Positions 30,506 through 40,700 of a stretch of DNA of 64,000 bases are shown one piece after another. The translations under genes were made by a program, and so were the position numbers. The number at the start of each line of letters is the position of its first letter. The first letter of the stretch is position 1. A model generated the notes under the pieces. The model saw nothing but the letters and a program-made list of their open reading frames with translations. It ran no database searches and had not been told where the DNA came from. Origin of the DNA: Bryobacteraceae bacterium (GTDB taxonomy: Bacteria > Acidobacteriota > Terriglobia > Bryobacterales > Bryobacteraceae); the NCBI GenBank assembly GCA_025055455.1, contig JANWXD010000013.1, positions 35,603 to 99,602 on the forward strand, read 5' to 3'.

Positions 30506-31573
30506 ATGCTAGTCGGCACCTGCGCCGGTGTCCAGAGGATCTGGGCTACGCTGGAAGACGTGCGCCCGTGGTGCCTTGTGCTGCTGTGCGCTGGCGTCGC
30601 CGCCGCTATGGCGGGACCACTTCCCAAACCGATCCCCGTGATTTTCGACACGGACATGGGCAATGACGTGGACGACGCCCTCGCGCTCGCCATGCTCCAC
30701 GCCTTCGAAAGCCGCGGCGAAGTTCGCCTGCTGGCCGTCACCGTCACCAAGGACAACCCCTGGGCCGCGGTCTACGTGGATCTGGTGAACCATTTTTACG
30801 GCCGGGGCCACATCCCTGTGGGGCTAGTGCGCAACGGGAAGACTCCCGAGGACAGCCCCATGATTCGCGTCCCGGCCGAGCGGCGCCGCCCGGACGGCCC
30901 ATTCCTTTATCCGCGTAAGATCCGCGACGGGCGGCAAGCGCCGGAGGCCACGGGCCTCCTGCGCCAGGTGCTGGCCGCACAGCCAGAGGGATCGGTCGTG
31001 ATGATCCAGGTAGGGTTCAGCACCAACCTTGCGCGGCTCCTCGAGTCGGCGCCGGATGCCTGGAGTTCGTTCGGCGGCCGGGAACTGGTGGCGCGCAAGG
31101 TCCGCCTGCTGTCGGTCATGGCCGGGGAGTTCGAAACGGGCATGGCCGAATTCAACGTGAAAACCGATGTCCCCTCGGCGCAGAAGGTGTTCGCGGAGTG
31201 GCCCACTCCCGTGGTGGTGAGTGGTTTCGAGGTCGGCAAGAGGATCCTTTACCCGGCCCGCAGCATCGAGGAGGATTTCCGCTACACCCAACATCATCCC
31301 ATTGTGGACGCCTATCGCCACTACGGGAACATGCCGTACGACCGACCGACTTGGGACCTGACTTCGGTGCTTTGGGCCGTACGCCCCGAGCGCGGCTACT
31401 TCCGTTTGTCCGAGCCGGGCTGGGTCCGGGTCGACGACCAAGGCCGAACCAGCTTCGAGCCCGCCTCGGAGGGCCGTCACCGCCACCTCCTGGTGGACGA
31501 GCTCCAACGGGCGCGCATCCTCGAGGCTTTTCTGTACTTGGCGAGCCAGCCTCCTCAGGGAAGGGCCCGCTGA
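30506..31573 (+). CDS. Secreted nucleoside hydrolase-like protein
   Basis: 355 residues from ATG 30506; GTG 30560 would give a neater signal peptide (R-P-W-C-L-V-L-L-C-A-G-V-A-A-A-M-A) and is a real alternative. The calcium-binding nucleoside hydrolase signature is complete: I-F-D-T-D-M-G-N-D-V-D-D-A-L-A-L. Members cleave the N-glycosidic bond of nucleosides; this exported subgroup is common in organisms with many secreted sugar enzymes and its true substrate is uncertain. The late D-L-T-S-V-L-W-A-V block matches the C-terminal D-x-x-A region of the family. Followed by a small membrane protein gene after 26 bases. Confidence 0.87.
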   Translation: MLVGTCAGVQRIWATLEDVRPWCLVLLCAGVAAAMAGPLPKPIPVIFDTDMGNDVDDALALAMLHAFESRGEVRLLAVTVTKDNPWAAVYVDLVNHFYGRGHIPVGLVRNGKTPEDSPMIRVPAERRRPDGPFLYPRKIRDGRQAPEATGLLRQVLAAQPEGSVVMIQVGFSTNLARLLESAPDAWSSFGGRELVARKVRLLSVMAGEFETGMAEFNVKTDVPSAQKVFAEWPTPVVVSGFEVGKRILYPARSIEEDFRYTQHHPIVDAYRHYGNMPYDRPTWDLTSVLWAVRPERGYFRLSEPGWVRVDDQGRTSFEPASEGRHRHLLVDELQRARILEAFLYLASQPPQGRAR

Positions 31574-31584
31574 GCCCTGAATGC

Positions 31585-31590
31585 TACACT
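31585..31590 (+). promoter_or_regulatory. TACACT -10-like element, near-leaderless
   Basis: TACACT is followed by 9 bases and the ATG at 31600, in the 26-base gap after the nucleoside hydrolase stop. No Shine-Dalgarno sequence is evident. Confidence 0.35.
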
Positions 31591-31599
31591 GAAGATTCC

Positions 31600-32019
31600 A
31601 TGGGGGACAAACCGAAGACAGTGCGGCAGCCCATGCCGCCGCTCAAGGTGTGGTTCGGGCCGGTGGCGGTAGCGTGGTTGATCCCCGGAGGGGGTCACTT
31701 CCTTCTGAACCGCCGAGGCCGGGCGGCGCTGCTGTTTTTCGCCATTACTTCGATGTTTTTGCTGGGCTTGATGATGCGGGGGGCGCTGTTTCGGCCCAAA
31801 GTGGGGGACCTTTTGACGACGCTGATTTACTGCGGAGGCTTCCTTGGGGACCTGGCCGCCGGTTTGTTGTACCTGCTCACGGTGTGGCTCGGTTATTCGC
31901 AGCCGGAGGTGGCCGGCCACGTCCATGACTACGGGACGAAATTCCTGGTCGGCGCGGGCCTGCTGAATGTTCTGGCCATGGTGGACGCTTACGAGATCGC
32001 CGCCGGGAGGAAGAACTGA
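31600..32019 (+). CDS. Small membrane protein, TM2/DUF6677-like
   Basis: 139 residues from ATG 31600; the longer opening back to 31198 is antisense-like overlap with the hydrolase. About four hydrophobic stretches: 20-33, 42-58, 70-98 and 115-132. The first contains W-L-I-P-G-G-G-H-F-L-L-N-R-R-G-R-A, a variant of the P-G-x-G-x-x-Y/F-x-G-R motif seen in TM2-like small membrane proteins, and the end D-Y-G-T-K-F-L-V-G-A-G-L-L-N-V-L-A looks family-specific. Possibly the DUF6677 group, recalled rather than verified. Its stop overlaps the next gene's ATG (TGATG), so the pair is translationally coupled. Confidence 0.65.
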   Translation: MGDKPKTVRQPMPPLKVWFGPVAVAWLIPGGGHFLLNRRGRAALLFFAITSMFLLGLMMRGALFRPKVGDLLTTLIYCGGFLGDLAAGLLYLLTVWLGYSQPEVAGHVHDYGTKFLVGAGLLNVLAMVDAYEIAAGRKN

Positions 32020-32204
32020 TGCCCAAGATGACGCTGACGCATTTTGAAGCGGCGTTGTTGTTCGCCTTTTTCACCTCGATTGTGTTCGGCGTCGTCAGCC
32101 ATGGCGACGACCGCAACCGGTGGCGTTATGGGCTGAAGTGCTTCGCCTATTTTCTGGTGGCCCTGTTCGGAATTGGCTGGCTCATGTACCTGGGTCACGG
32201 CTAG
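32019..32204 (+). CDS. Very small membrane protein (61 aa)
   Basis: 61 residues, ATG at 32019 overlapping the previous stop in TGATG, which strongly favours real coupled translation. Two hydrophobic segments (about 8-27 and 40-57) flank a short charged loop (H-G-D-D-R-N-R-W-R). No known motif. Likely forms a complex with the 139-residue membrane protein upstream. Its stop codon abuts the stop of pyrD on the opposite strand with no base between. Confidence 0.6.
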   Translation: MPKMTLTHFEAALLFAFFTSIVFGVVSHGDDRNRWRYGLKCFAYFLVALFGIGWLMYLGHG

Positions 32205-33164
32205 CTAGCTGCCGCCGGCATCCTGTTGCCGGCAATCCCCTTCCGGCTCCCAACGCAGGCCGCCGATCAATTCCCGCACATCCGCAATCTTCTGCCGCCG
32301 GAGGAAGCGCTCGAGCTCGCGCGCCACTCGCAGCGGCGCTCGTGGATCCCAGAACGTGGCACTTCCCACTTGAACCGCCGAGGCGCCGGCCAGGAGAAAT
32401 TCCGCCGCGTCTTCGCCCGTGGCGATGCCTCCGATCCCGATCACCGGAATCCGCACCACCTGTGCCGCCTCGTAAACGAGCCGCAAGGCCAGGGGTTTGA
32501 TCGCCGGTCCGGAAAGGCCCCCGAAGCCGGCGCCGATTCTGGGACGCCGCGTGCGCGCATCGATCGCCAAAGCCAAGAAGGTGTTCACGAGCGAGATGGC
32601 ATCCGCGCCGGATTGCTCCGCCGCCCGGGCGAAAGGCTCGATACGTGCCACGTTGGGCGAGAGTTTCACGATGAGAACGCGCCGGGCCACGCGCCGCACG
32701 CTTTCGACTAGCTCCGCGAGCAGGCTTGGGTCGCTCGAGTAATAAATCCCCCCTCGCTTCGTGTTGGGGCAAGAGACGTTCAGCTCATAGCCGGCCAGGC
32801 CTTCGGCGTCCTCGAGGATGCGGACGACCTCGCTGTAGTCCTCGGGGGTGTAGCCGAAAACATTGGCGAACACGGGCGTCCGAAATTGCCGCAGCACGGG
32901 CAGCTTCTCGCGCACGAAGGCCCGCACACCGATGTTCTGCAGACCGATGGAGTTGATCATGCCCGCAGCGGTTTCGCAGATCCGAGGCGGAGGATTGCCC
33001 GGCATCGGTTCCCGCGACAGCCCTTTGACAACGAGCCCGCCCAGCCGATTCAAGTCCACGATCGAGGCGAACTCGACGCCGTAGGCGAAGGTTCCAGACG
33101 CCGCCAGCACCGGATTCCGGAGTGGGATTCCGCACACCGTAACCGACAGCTGCGGCGAGGGCAT
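32205..33164 (-). CDS. pyrD: Dihydroorotate dehydrogenase, catalytic subunit (class 1B type)
   Basis: Oxidises dihydroorotate to orotate in pyrimidine synthesis, with FMN bound in a TIM barrel. 319 residues. Visible: N-P-V-L-A-A-S-G-T-F-A-Y-G at the N-terminus, E-L-N-V-S-C-P-N-T-K with the catalytic cysteine of class 1 enzymes (about residue 130), and the phosphate-binding G-I-G-G-I-A-T-G-E-D-A and G-A-S-A-V-Q-V-G blocks. Class 1B enzymes normally pair with PyrK, which carries FAD and an iron-sulphur cluster; pyrK is not adjacent. A TACAAT element 6 bases before the ATG suggests a leaderless transcript. Confidence 0.93.
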   Translation of the reverse strand: MPSPQLSVTVCGIPLRNPVLAASGTFAYGVEFASIVDLNRLGGLVVKGLSREPMPGNPPPRICETAAGMINSIGLQNIGVRAFVREKLPVLRQFRTPVFANVFGYTPEDYSEVVRILEDAEGLAGYELNVSCPNTKRGGIYYSSDPSLLAELVESVRRVARRVLIVKLSPNVARIEPFARAAEQSGADAISLVNTFLALAIDARTRRPRIGAGFGGLSGPAIKPLALRLVYEAAQVVRIPVIGIGGIATGEDAAEFLLAGASAVQVGSATFWDPRAPLRVARELERFLRRQKIADVRELIGGLRWEPEGDCRQQDAGGS

Positions 33165-33170
33165 TGCTTC

Positions 33171-33176
33171 ATTGTA
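33171..33176 (-). promoter_or_regulatory. TACAAT -10-like element, leaderless promoter candidate for pyrD
   Basis: On the minus strand TACAAT (5 of 6) is followed by 6 bases and the ATG at 33164. The expected transcription start coincides with the start codon, and there is no ribosome-binding site. Confidence 0.5.
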
Positions 33177-33250
33177 GACGGGACCGACTCGGGTGTTTCC
33201 CTGAGAGAGGCAGCGTCCCCCGCCGGCCGATAACTCTAAGGGAAGTCCCG

Positions 33251-34816
33251 ATGGGGCTGGGCCGCTCCCGCTCGCGGAGCTATCACTCTTTGGCCACGAA
33301 GTTCTCGGTGTTCACCGCGGCCCTGATCATCTGGACCTCGCTCCTTCAGATCGTTCTCCGCTGGCAGGATCCCCACCTGTCTTGGTCGGAGCAAGCTGTG
33401 GCCACGGCGGTGTTGACCGCTTTCGCCGTTCTGCTGGCCCGGCTCACCAGCCGAGTGTTCGTGCGCCCGCTCGTTTTGCTCGAGCGAGCCATTGCCGGAG
33501 TTGCTGAGGGACGCCGCGAGCCGATCCCCGTATCCCGTACCGGGGATGAAATCGAACGGCTCGGGCACAGCTTCAACCAGATGATTGCGGAACTGGCCGC
33601 CTCCGAACGGGAAGTCCGTGAGTATCAGACTCGCCTGGAGGAGAAAATTCACGAGCGCACGGCGGCCCTCCGCGAGGCCATCCAGCGCGCCCATGCGGCG
33701 GCGCAAGCCAAGAGCGATTTTCTGGCCAACATGTCCCACGAGCTCCGCACGCCCATGAACGGCATCCTCGGCATGATCGAACTCGTCTTGGAAGGTCCTC
33801 TCTCTGCCCAACAGCGCGAGGACCTGGTGACGGCCCGCAACAGTTGCCTGGCACTGCTGGCGCTGATCAACGACGTGCTCGACATGTCGAAGATCGAAGC
33901 CGGCAAGATGACGCTCGAAAAGGCCCCGTTTTCGCCGGCCGCCGTCGCCCTCGAGACGGTGAAAGCCATGGAGCCGACGGCGCGGCAGAAAGGTCTCGGT
34001 TTCGAGCACCACGTGAGCCCCGATGTGCCGGGGCTCGTCCTGGGAGACTCCCTTCGATTCCGACAGATCTTGTTCAATCTCCTCGGCAACGCCATCAAGT
34101 TCACCGAGAAAGGGTCCGTCCGCTTGGCCATCTCGTGTGGGGCCCCGTCGGCGCCGGATCGCGCCGTCCTCGAGATCGAAGTCTCGGACACGGGCGTCGG
34201 CATTCCGCGCGACAAACTCGAGGCCATCTTCGAGAAATTCACGCAAGCCGACGGCAGCGTGTCGCGCCGGTATGGCGGCAGCGGCCTCGGGCTGGCCATC
34301 ACGAAAGAGCTCGTGCAGATGCACGGCGGCCGCATCACGGTCGAAAGCCAGGTGGGCCAGGGCAGTACCTTCCGGGTCTCTCTGGAGTTCGAGCGCAGTG
34401 ACGAACACCCGCATCCACCGGAAACCCCCGCCGTCCGCGGGGCGCCTCGCCAAGGTCCGGCGCGGATCCTCATCGTCGAGGACGATCCCGTGACACGAGT
34501 GGCCCTCTGTCGATTGCTCGCCCGCCGTGGTTACGAGACCGCTGCCGCGGAAACCGGCAAGGAGGCCCTGGCCGCTCTGGAAGCTGGGGCTTTCGACCTG
34601 ATCTTGATGGATCTTCAGCTCCCCGACGGAGACGGCCTGGAGTTGACCAAACAGTTGCGGCGCGATCCGCGCTGGACTCAGGTGCCGGTGATTGCCGTCA
34701 CGGCCGCGGCCGGGCGAGGCCAGCGGGAGCTCTGTCTGGCCGCCGGGCTGACCGACTACGTGCCCAAGCCCGTCCGCACCCCGGAGCTGCTCGAAACAAT
34801 CCGCCGCTATGTCTGA
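33251..34816 (+). CDS. Hybrid sensor histidine kinase with HAMP and receiver domains
   Basis: 521 residues from ATG 33251, with AAGGGA upstream. Two membrane helices (about 18-36 and 46-64) are joined by only about 10 residues, so there is almost no periplasmic sensor. HAMP follows (about 66-118), a short coiled coil, HisKA with the phospho-acceptor H163 in M-S-H-E-L-R-T, and HATPase with N280 in L-L-G-N-A-I-K-F-T, D-T-G-V-G-I-P and G-G-S-G-L-G-L-A-I. A receiver domain (about 404-520) has E-D-D, D454 in L-M-D-L-Q and K506. The signal may be sensed in the membrane or via partners. acsA lies 54 bases downstream on the same strand; a regulatory link is possible but unproven. Confidence 0.92.
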   Translation: MGLGRSRSRSYHSLATKFSVFTAALIIWTSLLQIVLRWQDPHLSWSEQAVATAVLTAFAVLLARLTSRVFVRPLVLLERAIAGVAEGRREPIPVSRTGDEIERLGHSFNQMIAELAASEREVREYQTRLEEKIHERTAALREAIQRAHAAAQAKSDFLANMSHELRTPMNGILGMIELVLEGPLSAQQREDLVTARNSCLALLALINDVLDMSKIEAGKMTLEKAPFSPAAVALETVKAMEPTARQKGLGFEHHVSPDVPGLVLGDSLRFRQILFNLLGNAIKFTEKGSVRLAISCGAPSAPDRAVLEIEVSDTGVGIPRDKLEAIFEKFTQADGSVSRRYGGSGLGLAITKELVQMHGGRITVESQVGQGSTFRVSLEFERSDEHPHPPETPAVRGAPRQGPARILIVEDDPVTRVALCRLLARRGYETAAAETGKEALAALEAGAFDLILMDLQLPDGDGLELTKQLRRDPRWTQVPVIAVTAAAGRGQRELCLAAGLTDYVPKPVRTPELLETIRRYV

Positions 34817-34835
34817 GTCCAGCGGACTGCTTTGG

Positions 34836-34841
34836 TAGAAT
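34836..34841 (+). promoter_or_regulatory. TAGAAT -10-like element before acsA
   Basis: TAGAAT (5 of 6) lies 29 bases before the acsA ATG, with a strong CGGAGGGGAA ribosome-binding site between them. Indicates that acsA has its own promoter after the kinase gene. Confidence 0.4.
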
Positions 34842-34870
34842 TCTCGTTTACTTCACGGAGGGGAACTGCC

Positions 34871-36805
<1,935 letters not shown>

Positions 36806-36923
36806 CGCCGCAAGCAGCCGTGTGCTGGCGGGGGGCCTGACTCTGACGAGCGGGTCCCGGTCTTCGGCGATGCCATATTTTTGACCCCGGGTGAGTGGCT
36901 CAGTCCGCCGCGCTGCCGACCCC

Positions 36924-37760
36924 TTAGGCCGACGCCCGCGGTCGTTGGAAGCCGGCCTCGCGCATCAGGCGGTCGGTTTCCCGGTACGCCTCGGTGACCC
37001 ACTCGAGGATTTTGTCGGGCTCCGGTGAATATTCGAGCTCGATACTGAGCGTGCCGTCAAAACCCGTCTGCTGGATGGCTCGCAGGTAGGGCAAGAAGTC
37101 CACTACGCCACGCCCCGGGGGCAAGTCTCCGTGCTTTACGCCATCGCAATCGGAAAAATGCACGTGGGCGATGCGGCCTTCGAGTTCCCCGATGCGCTCG
37201 GCGGGCGTGTGCACGAGCGCCAGATGGGATATGTCCAGATTCGCTTTGACGGAGGGATAAGCCACCTCCTCGAGAAAGGCTTTCATGCGGTCGACGGAGT
37301 TGATGATCGACAGCCGGAACGGTTCCAATTCGAGGGCGACCTCCAAGCCGAGACTCGCGGCATACTCGCCCAACGCCCTCACTTCCTCGACGGCCCAGCG
37401 CCACTGGTCCTGCGGCTGGATGACCTCCTGCTGCCAGATATACTCGCCCAGCACCAGAAGCAGGTTGCGCCCTTCGAGTTCGTAGACGAAATCCAGATAG
37501 CGCCGGACGCGTTCGGCGTGGAACTGACGCACCGAGCGGTTGAAATCGGCAAGGCCCAGCGCCACACAGCACACCGAGACGACCGGCAGGCCCACCTCCC
37601 GGCAGGTGTCGCGGATGAGTTTGCGTTCCTTGACGTCCGCTTCGAGCGGGTCGGCGAAGATGTCGATGGTGTCGAAGCCGATCTCTTTGGTCTTGCGGAT
37701 CCCTTCCGCTGTGCCGATCGGCGAGCCGAGCCACGCAGAATTGATCAGTCCGAGGTTCAT
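36924..37760 (-). CDS. Xylose-isomerase-like TIM-barrel sugar isomerase/epimerase
   Basis: 278 residues from ATG 37760. This start is chosen because it overlaps the stop of the upstream gene in an ATGA arrangement; the longer opening to 37943 only runs back through that gene. AP-endonuclease-2/xylose-isomerase-like barrel with metal-site residues in V-A-L-E-L-E-P-F (Glu), A-N-L-D-I-S-H (Asp, His), V-H-F-S-D-C-D (His, Asp) and L-S-I-E-L-E-Y (Glu). Likely acts on a sugar or inositol derivative together with the coupled oxidoreductase. The 118-base region 36806-36923 between this gene and acsA shows no convincing terminator. Confidence 0.85.
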   Translation of the reverse strand: MNLGLINSAWLGSPIGTAEGIRKTKEIGFDTIDIFADPLEADVKERKLIRDTCREVGLPVVSVCCVALGLADFNRSVRQFHAERVRRYLDFVYELEGRNLLLVLGEYIWQQEVIQPQDQWRWAVEEVRALGEYAASLGLEVALELEPFRLSIINSVDRMKAFLEEVAYPSVKANLDISHLALVHTPAERIGELEGRIAHVHFSDCDGVKHGDLPPGRGVVDFLPYLRAIQQTGFDGTLSIELEYSPEPDKILEWVTEAYRETDRLMREAGFQRPRASA

Positions 37761-38875
37761 GCAACGCCTCCTGAAAGAATCTCTTCCAACCGCACGGGCC
37801 GGTGTTCCTCCACGGACTTGTAGCACGCCTCCACCAAGGCCATGGTGTGGAGATTGTCGCGCCCGCTGACGGCGGGCTCGGTGCCGCAGGCGAGGGCGTC
37901 GAACAATTGGCCCATGGTGGCTGCAAATGCGTCCGGGAACCACACCTCCTTCCAGCGGGGCGAGAACCAGCAGTTTGCGGCGCGCGTGGTGAAATCGATG
38001 GTACTAGGCTCGGCGTTCGGCCAAGCCGGCCAGCCGATCGTCCCTCGAGCGATGCCCTCGGTTCCCTCGACGCGCCAGCGGATGTACACGTCCGCGCCGG
38101 ATCCCTCCTTCCACGGGCCGGCCCAGACGTCATCCCAGGCTGCCGCGCGCAAGCCGTTGGCATATTCGAGGATATACAGCGCGATCCCATCACGATGGCG
38201 CCAGCGCTCGGCAGTGCGCGGATCCTCGCGCACGCTCACGTAGACGCTCTCCGGGTCCCCGAACCAGTACCGGAAAGTGTCCAGATGATGGATGCTCATG
38301 ATCAGCAGCGTCATGCGGCCGTAAGCGGCGCACCAGGGCTGCCAGTGCGGGCTGGCCCGCATCTCGATGGTTGCGAGTACCGGTTGACCCAGCTCGCCCC
38401 GCTCGAGGAGCGTTTTGCACGCCCGCACCGATTGGTCATAGCGCATATTCTGATTCACGGCGAGCACGATGCCGGCCTGCTGGAACGCGTCGACGATGCG
38501 GGCAGCCTCGGCGTAGTTCAGCGCCAGGGGCTTTTGCGCCAGCACGCCCTTGAGGTGCCGAGCGCTGGAGGCGAGCTCCAACAGGATCGGCGGTTGCTCG
38601 CCCGGTGGAACCGCCACATCCAGGACTTCGAGTTCCGGATCCGCCGCCAACTCGCGCCATGACTGGTAGACCTTGGGAATGCCATGCCGGGCCGCCACGT
38701 GACGGGCATGCTCCGGATGAGCCGAGGCGATGGCCCGCACGTTGTAGCCAGCCTTTCGGTAGGCCACCAGCTGGACGTCATTGACGATGAAGCCCGCTCC
38801 GACGATGCCGATGGGATAGTCCTTCTTGCGGGGCGGCGGCGGGACCGGTTGCAAGTCCACATCCACGCGGAGCAT
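37757..38875 (-). CDS. Gfo/Idh/MocA-family oxidoreductase
   Basis: 372 residues from ATG 38875; the same frame stays open for another 570 codons upstream but that part is antisense to a membrane protein gene. Rossmann motif G-I-V-G-A-G-F-I-V near residue 25. The usual E-K-P motif reads Q-K-P (L-A-Q-K-P-L-A), as in some subfamilies, and H-H-L-D is the conserved His-containing catalytic block. NAD(P)-dependent sugar or cyclitol dehydrogenase by family. Its stop codon overlaps the isomerase ATG by 4 bases, so the two act in one pathway, probably oxidation and isomerisation of an unusual sugar. No signal peptide, unlike the oxidoreductase at 29474. Confidence 0.87.
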   Translation of the reverse strand: MLRVDVDLQPVPPPPRKKDYPIGIVGAGFIVNDVQLVAYRKAGYNVRAIASAHPEHARHVAARHGIPKVYQSWRELAADPELEVLDVAVPPGEQPPILLELASSARHLKGVLAQKPLALNYAEAARIVDAFQQAGIVLAVNQNMRYDQSVRACKTLLERGELGQPVLATIEMRASPHWQPWCAAYGRMTLLIMSIHHLDTFRYWFGDPESVYVSVREDPRTAERWRHRDGIALYILEYANGLRAAAWDDVWAGPWKEGSGADVYIRWRVEGTEGIARGTIGWPAWPNAEPSTIDFTTRAANCWFSPRWKEVWFPDAFAATMGQLFDALACGTEPAVSGRDNLHTMALVEACYKSVEEHRPVRLEEILSGGVA

Positions 38876-38949
38876 CTTCGGTGAGCCAATGCTAACACAA
38901 AACCCCGGGGCGATCCCATTGGCCGGCTCGGGCCGTTGCCGTCGTTCTG

Positions 38950-38978
38950 TTGACCAAAAGAACTTGATGATGTAATGT
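38950..38978 (+). promoter_or_regulatory. Candidate sigma-70 promoter of the DUF4173 gene
   Basis: TTGACC (38950-38955), a 17-base spacer and TAATGT (38973-38978), 26 bases before the ATG at 39005. The -35 is 5 of 6, the -10 weaker. It lies in the 129-base gap shared with the divergent oxidoreductase gene. Confidence 0.45.
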
Positions 38979-39004
38979 AAGCCGTCACGCGACCGTGGTG
39001 GAAC

Positions 39005-40642
39005 ATGGACCAGACGAGCAGAGGCGTGGGTGCAGGGATGGCGCCGGAGCCAGCGCACGCGAGTTTCGGGAGCATGTGGGACCAAGCGCTCGCAGCTTTG
39101 GGTCGCCTCTATCCCCTGCCCCCGGCCATGACGGTCTGGCTCGTCGCCGCGGGCGCGGCGCTGGGCGTGTTGGGAGACGGTTTGCTGTACACTCCGGGTC
39201 CGCCGGGCGTGAACCTCTCGCTGTGGATCGCCTCGGTGGCGGCGGCCGCCCTCGCGTTGGAGCGCCGCATGGCCGTCGGGCTCGACCTCGGGCGCGCGGC
39301 ATGGCTCGGGGTGGGCGTCATGTTCGCCGCCGGGCTGGCGTGGCGAGATGCGCCACCTCTGAAGTTGCTCGCCCTCGGCTGCGCCGCCGTCGCCTTCGCC
39401 CTTGCGGCGTACCGCCTCGACGGAAGTTGGGTGCGGCGCGCCGGCGTGCTTCGATACGCGGCAGCCTTGGCCCTGGGCGCGGTGCACGCCTGGACAGCGG
39501 CGACGCTGACGCTGCTCGAGGCCACCACCTCCGGCCGCCCAACGGAGCGCGGCCCTGGCCGGCGCCGAAGCGCCGCCGTGGCCCGTGGCCTCCTGATCGC
39601 CGCGCCGCTGGTCGCCGTCTTCGGGGCATTGCTCGTCTCCGCCGACGCCGCCTTCGAGGCACTGGTGAGGAATCTGCTCCAGTTTGACTTGGACCGGCTG
39701 GCGAGCCACGTGGTCGTCTTTGCCGTCCTGGCCTGGCTGTCCATCGGATACTTGCGCGGCTTCCTCTCGGGAACGGAGCCACGCGCCTTCTCGAAGGAGG
39801 CATCTCCAGCCGGCGGGACGGCGAAGCATCTGAGCCTGGGAATCACGGAAGTCGCCACGGCACTGGCGGCGCTGGATCTGCTGTTCCTGTTGTTCGTCGT
39901 GTTGCAACTCCGCTATCTGTTCGGCGGCGAGGCGCTGGTTCGGACAACGCCCGGCCTGACGTACGCCGAATACGCGCGGCGCGGCTTCTTCGAACTCGTC
40001 TTTGCGGCGGTGCTCGTCATTCCGGTGCTGCTGGCTGCTGACGGCCTCCTCGAGCGTCGTAGCCGCCGCGACGCCCTGGTATTCCGGCTGCTGGCGGGCC
40101 TGCAGATCGCCCTGATGCTGGCGATTGCCGCCTCGGCGCTGGAGCGCCTTCGCCTCTACCGCGCCGCCTATGGGCTCACCGAGTCGCGGTTCTACGCCGC
40201 GGCGCTTCTGCTGTGGACCGGCGCCATGCTCTTGTGGCTGGCGGCGACTGTGCTCCGGGGCCGCCGCGAGGAGTTCGCCTTCGGCCTGCTCACTTCCGGC
40301 CTGGCGGCCGTGGCGCTGCTGTTCTTCCTTAACCCGGACGCGGTGATCGCGCGCACGAACCTGGCGCGGCTCGCCTCTGGCCCGGCGCCTGGCCGCTTCG
40401 ACGCCGCCTACGTCGCGTCCCTCAGCGCGGACGCCGTGCCCGTGCTGGTCGCGGCGCTCGACAGCCTGCCGCCCGAGGCACAGTGCCGGCTGGCGCGGCG
40501 CTTGTTGCGGCGCTGGGGACCGGAGCGAGAGGCCTCGCTGCGGGATTGGAACTGGTCGGTGGCACGGGCCCGCGACGCAGTCAGCGCCCACCAAGGCCGC
40601 CTGCGGGCGGCGCTAGGCCCGGGCCAAACGTGCCCACCCTAA
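39005..40642 (+). CDS. DUF4173-type multipass membrane protein
   Basis: 545 residues from ATG 39005. About twelve hydrophobic segments across residues 40-450, with a central block V-S-A-D-A-A-F-E preceded by L-L-I-A-A-P-L-V and followed by L-A-W-L-S-I-G-Y-L-R-G-F, which matches the DUF4173 family, and the Y-A-E-Y-A-R-R-G-F-F-E-L block that is its most conserved part. The last 90 residues are soluble and alanine/arginine-rich. The biochemical role of the family is not established. Alone on its strand; convergent with the acyl-CoA dehydrogenase gene, 58 bases apart. Confidence 0.8.
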   Translation: MDQTSRGVGAGMAPEPAHASFGSMWDQALAALGRLYPLPPAMTVWLVAAGAALGVLGDGLLYTPGPPGVNLSLWIASVAAAALALERRMAVGLDLGRAAWLGVGVMFAAGLAWRDAPPLKLLALGCAAVAFALAAYRLDGSWVRRAGVLRYAAALALGAVHAWTAATLTLLEATTSGRPTERGPGRRRSAAVARGLLIAAPLVAVFGALLVSADAAFEALVRNLLQFDLDRLASHVVVFAVLAWLSIGYLRGFLSGTEPRAFSKEASPAGGTAKHLSLGITEVATALAALDLLFLLFVVLQLRYLFGGEALVRTTPGLTYAEYARRGFFELVFAAVLVIPVLLAADGLLERRSRRDALVFRLLAGLQIALMLAIAASALERLRLYRAAYGLTESRFYAAALLLWTGAMLLWLAATVLRGRREEFAFGLLTSGLAAVALLFFLNPDAVIARTNLARLASGPAPGRFDAAYVASLSADAVPVLVAALDSLPPEAQCRLARRLLRRWGPEREASLRDWNWSVARARDAVSAHQGRLRAALGPGQTCPP

Positions 40643-40700
40643 TTTCGGTGACAGACAGGAAATCCCCGAACACTCCGCCGCCCACGGCACCGACCCCAAG

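Noticed and set aside
36806..36923. Intrinsic terminator between acsA and the convergent isomerase gene
   Set aside because: A short T-run (ATATTTTT) is present, but the stem before it is only about 3 bp (GGC/GCC).
38876..40594. 573-codon minus-strand opening continuous with the oxidoreductase frame (up to 945 codons in total)
   Set aside because: Only the last 372 codons show family motifs; the upstream part is antisense to the DUF4173 membrane protein gene, has composition typical of a GC-rich shadow frame, and crosses the likely promoter of that gene.
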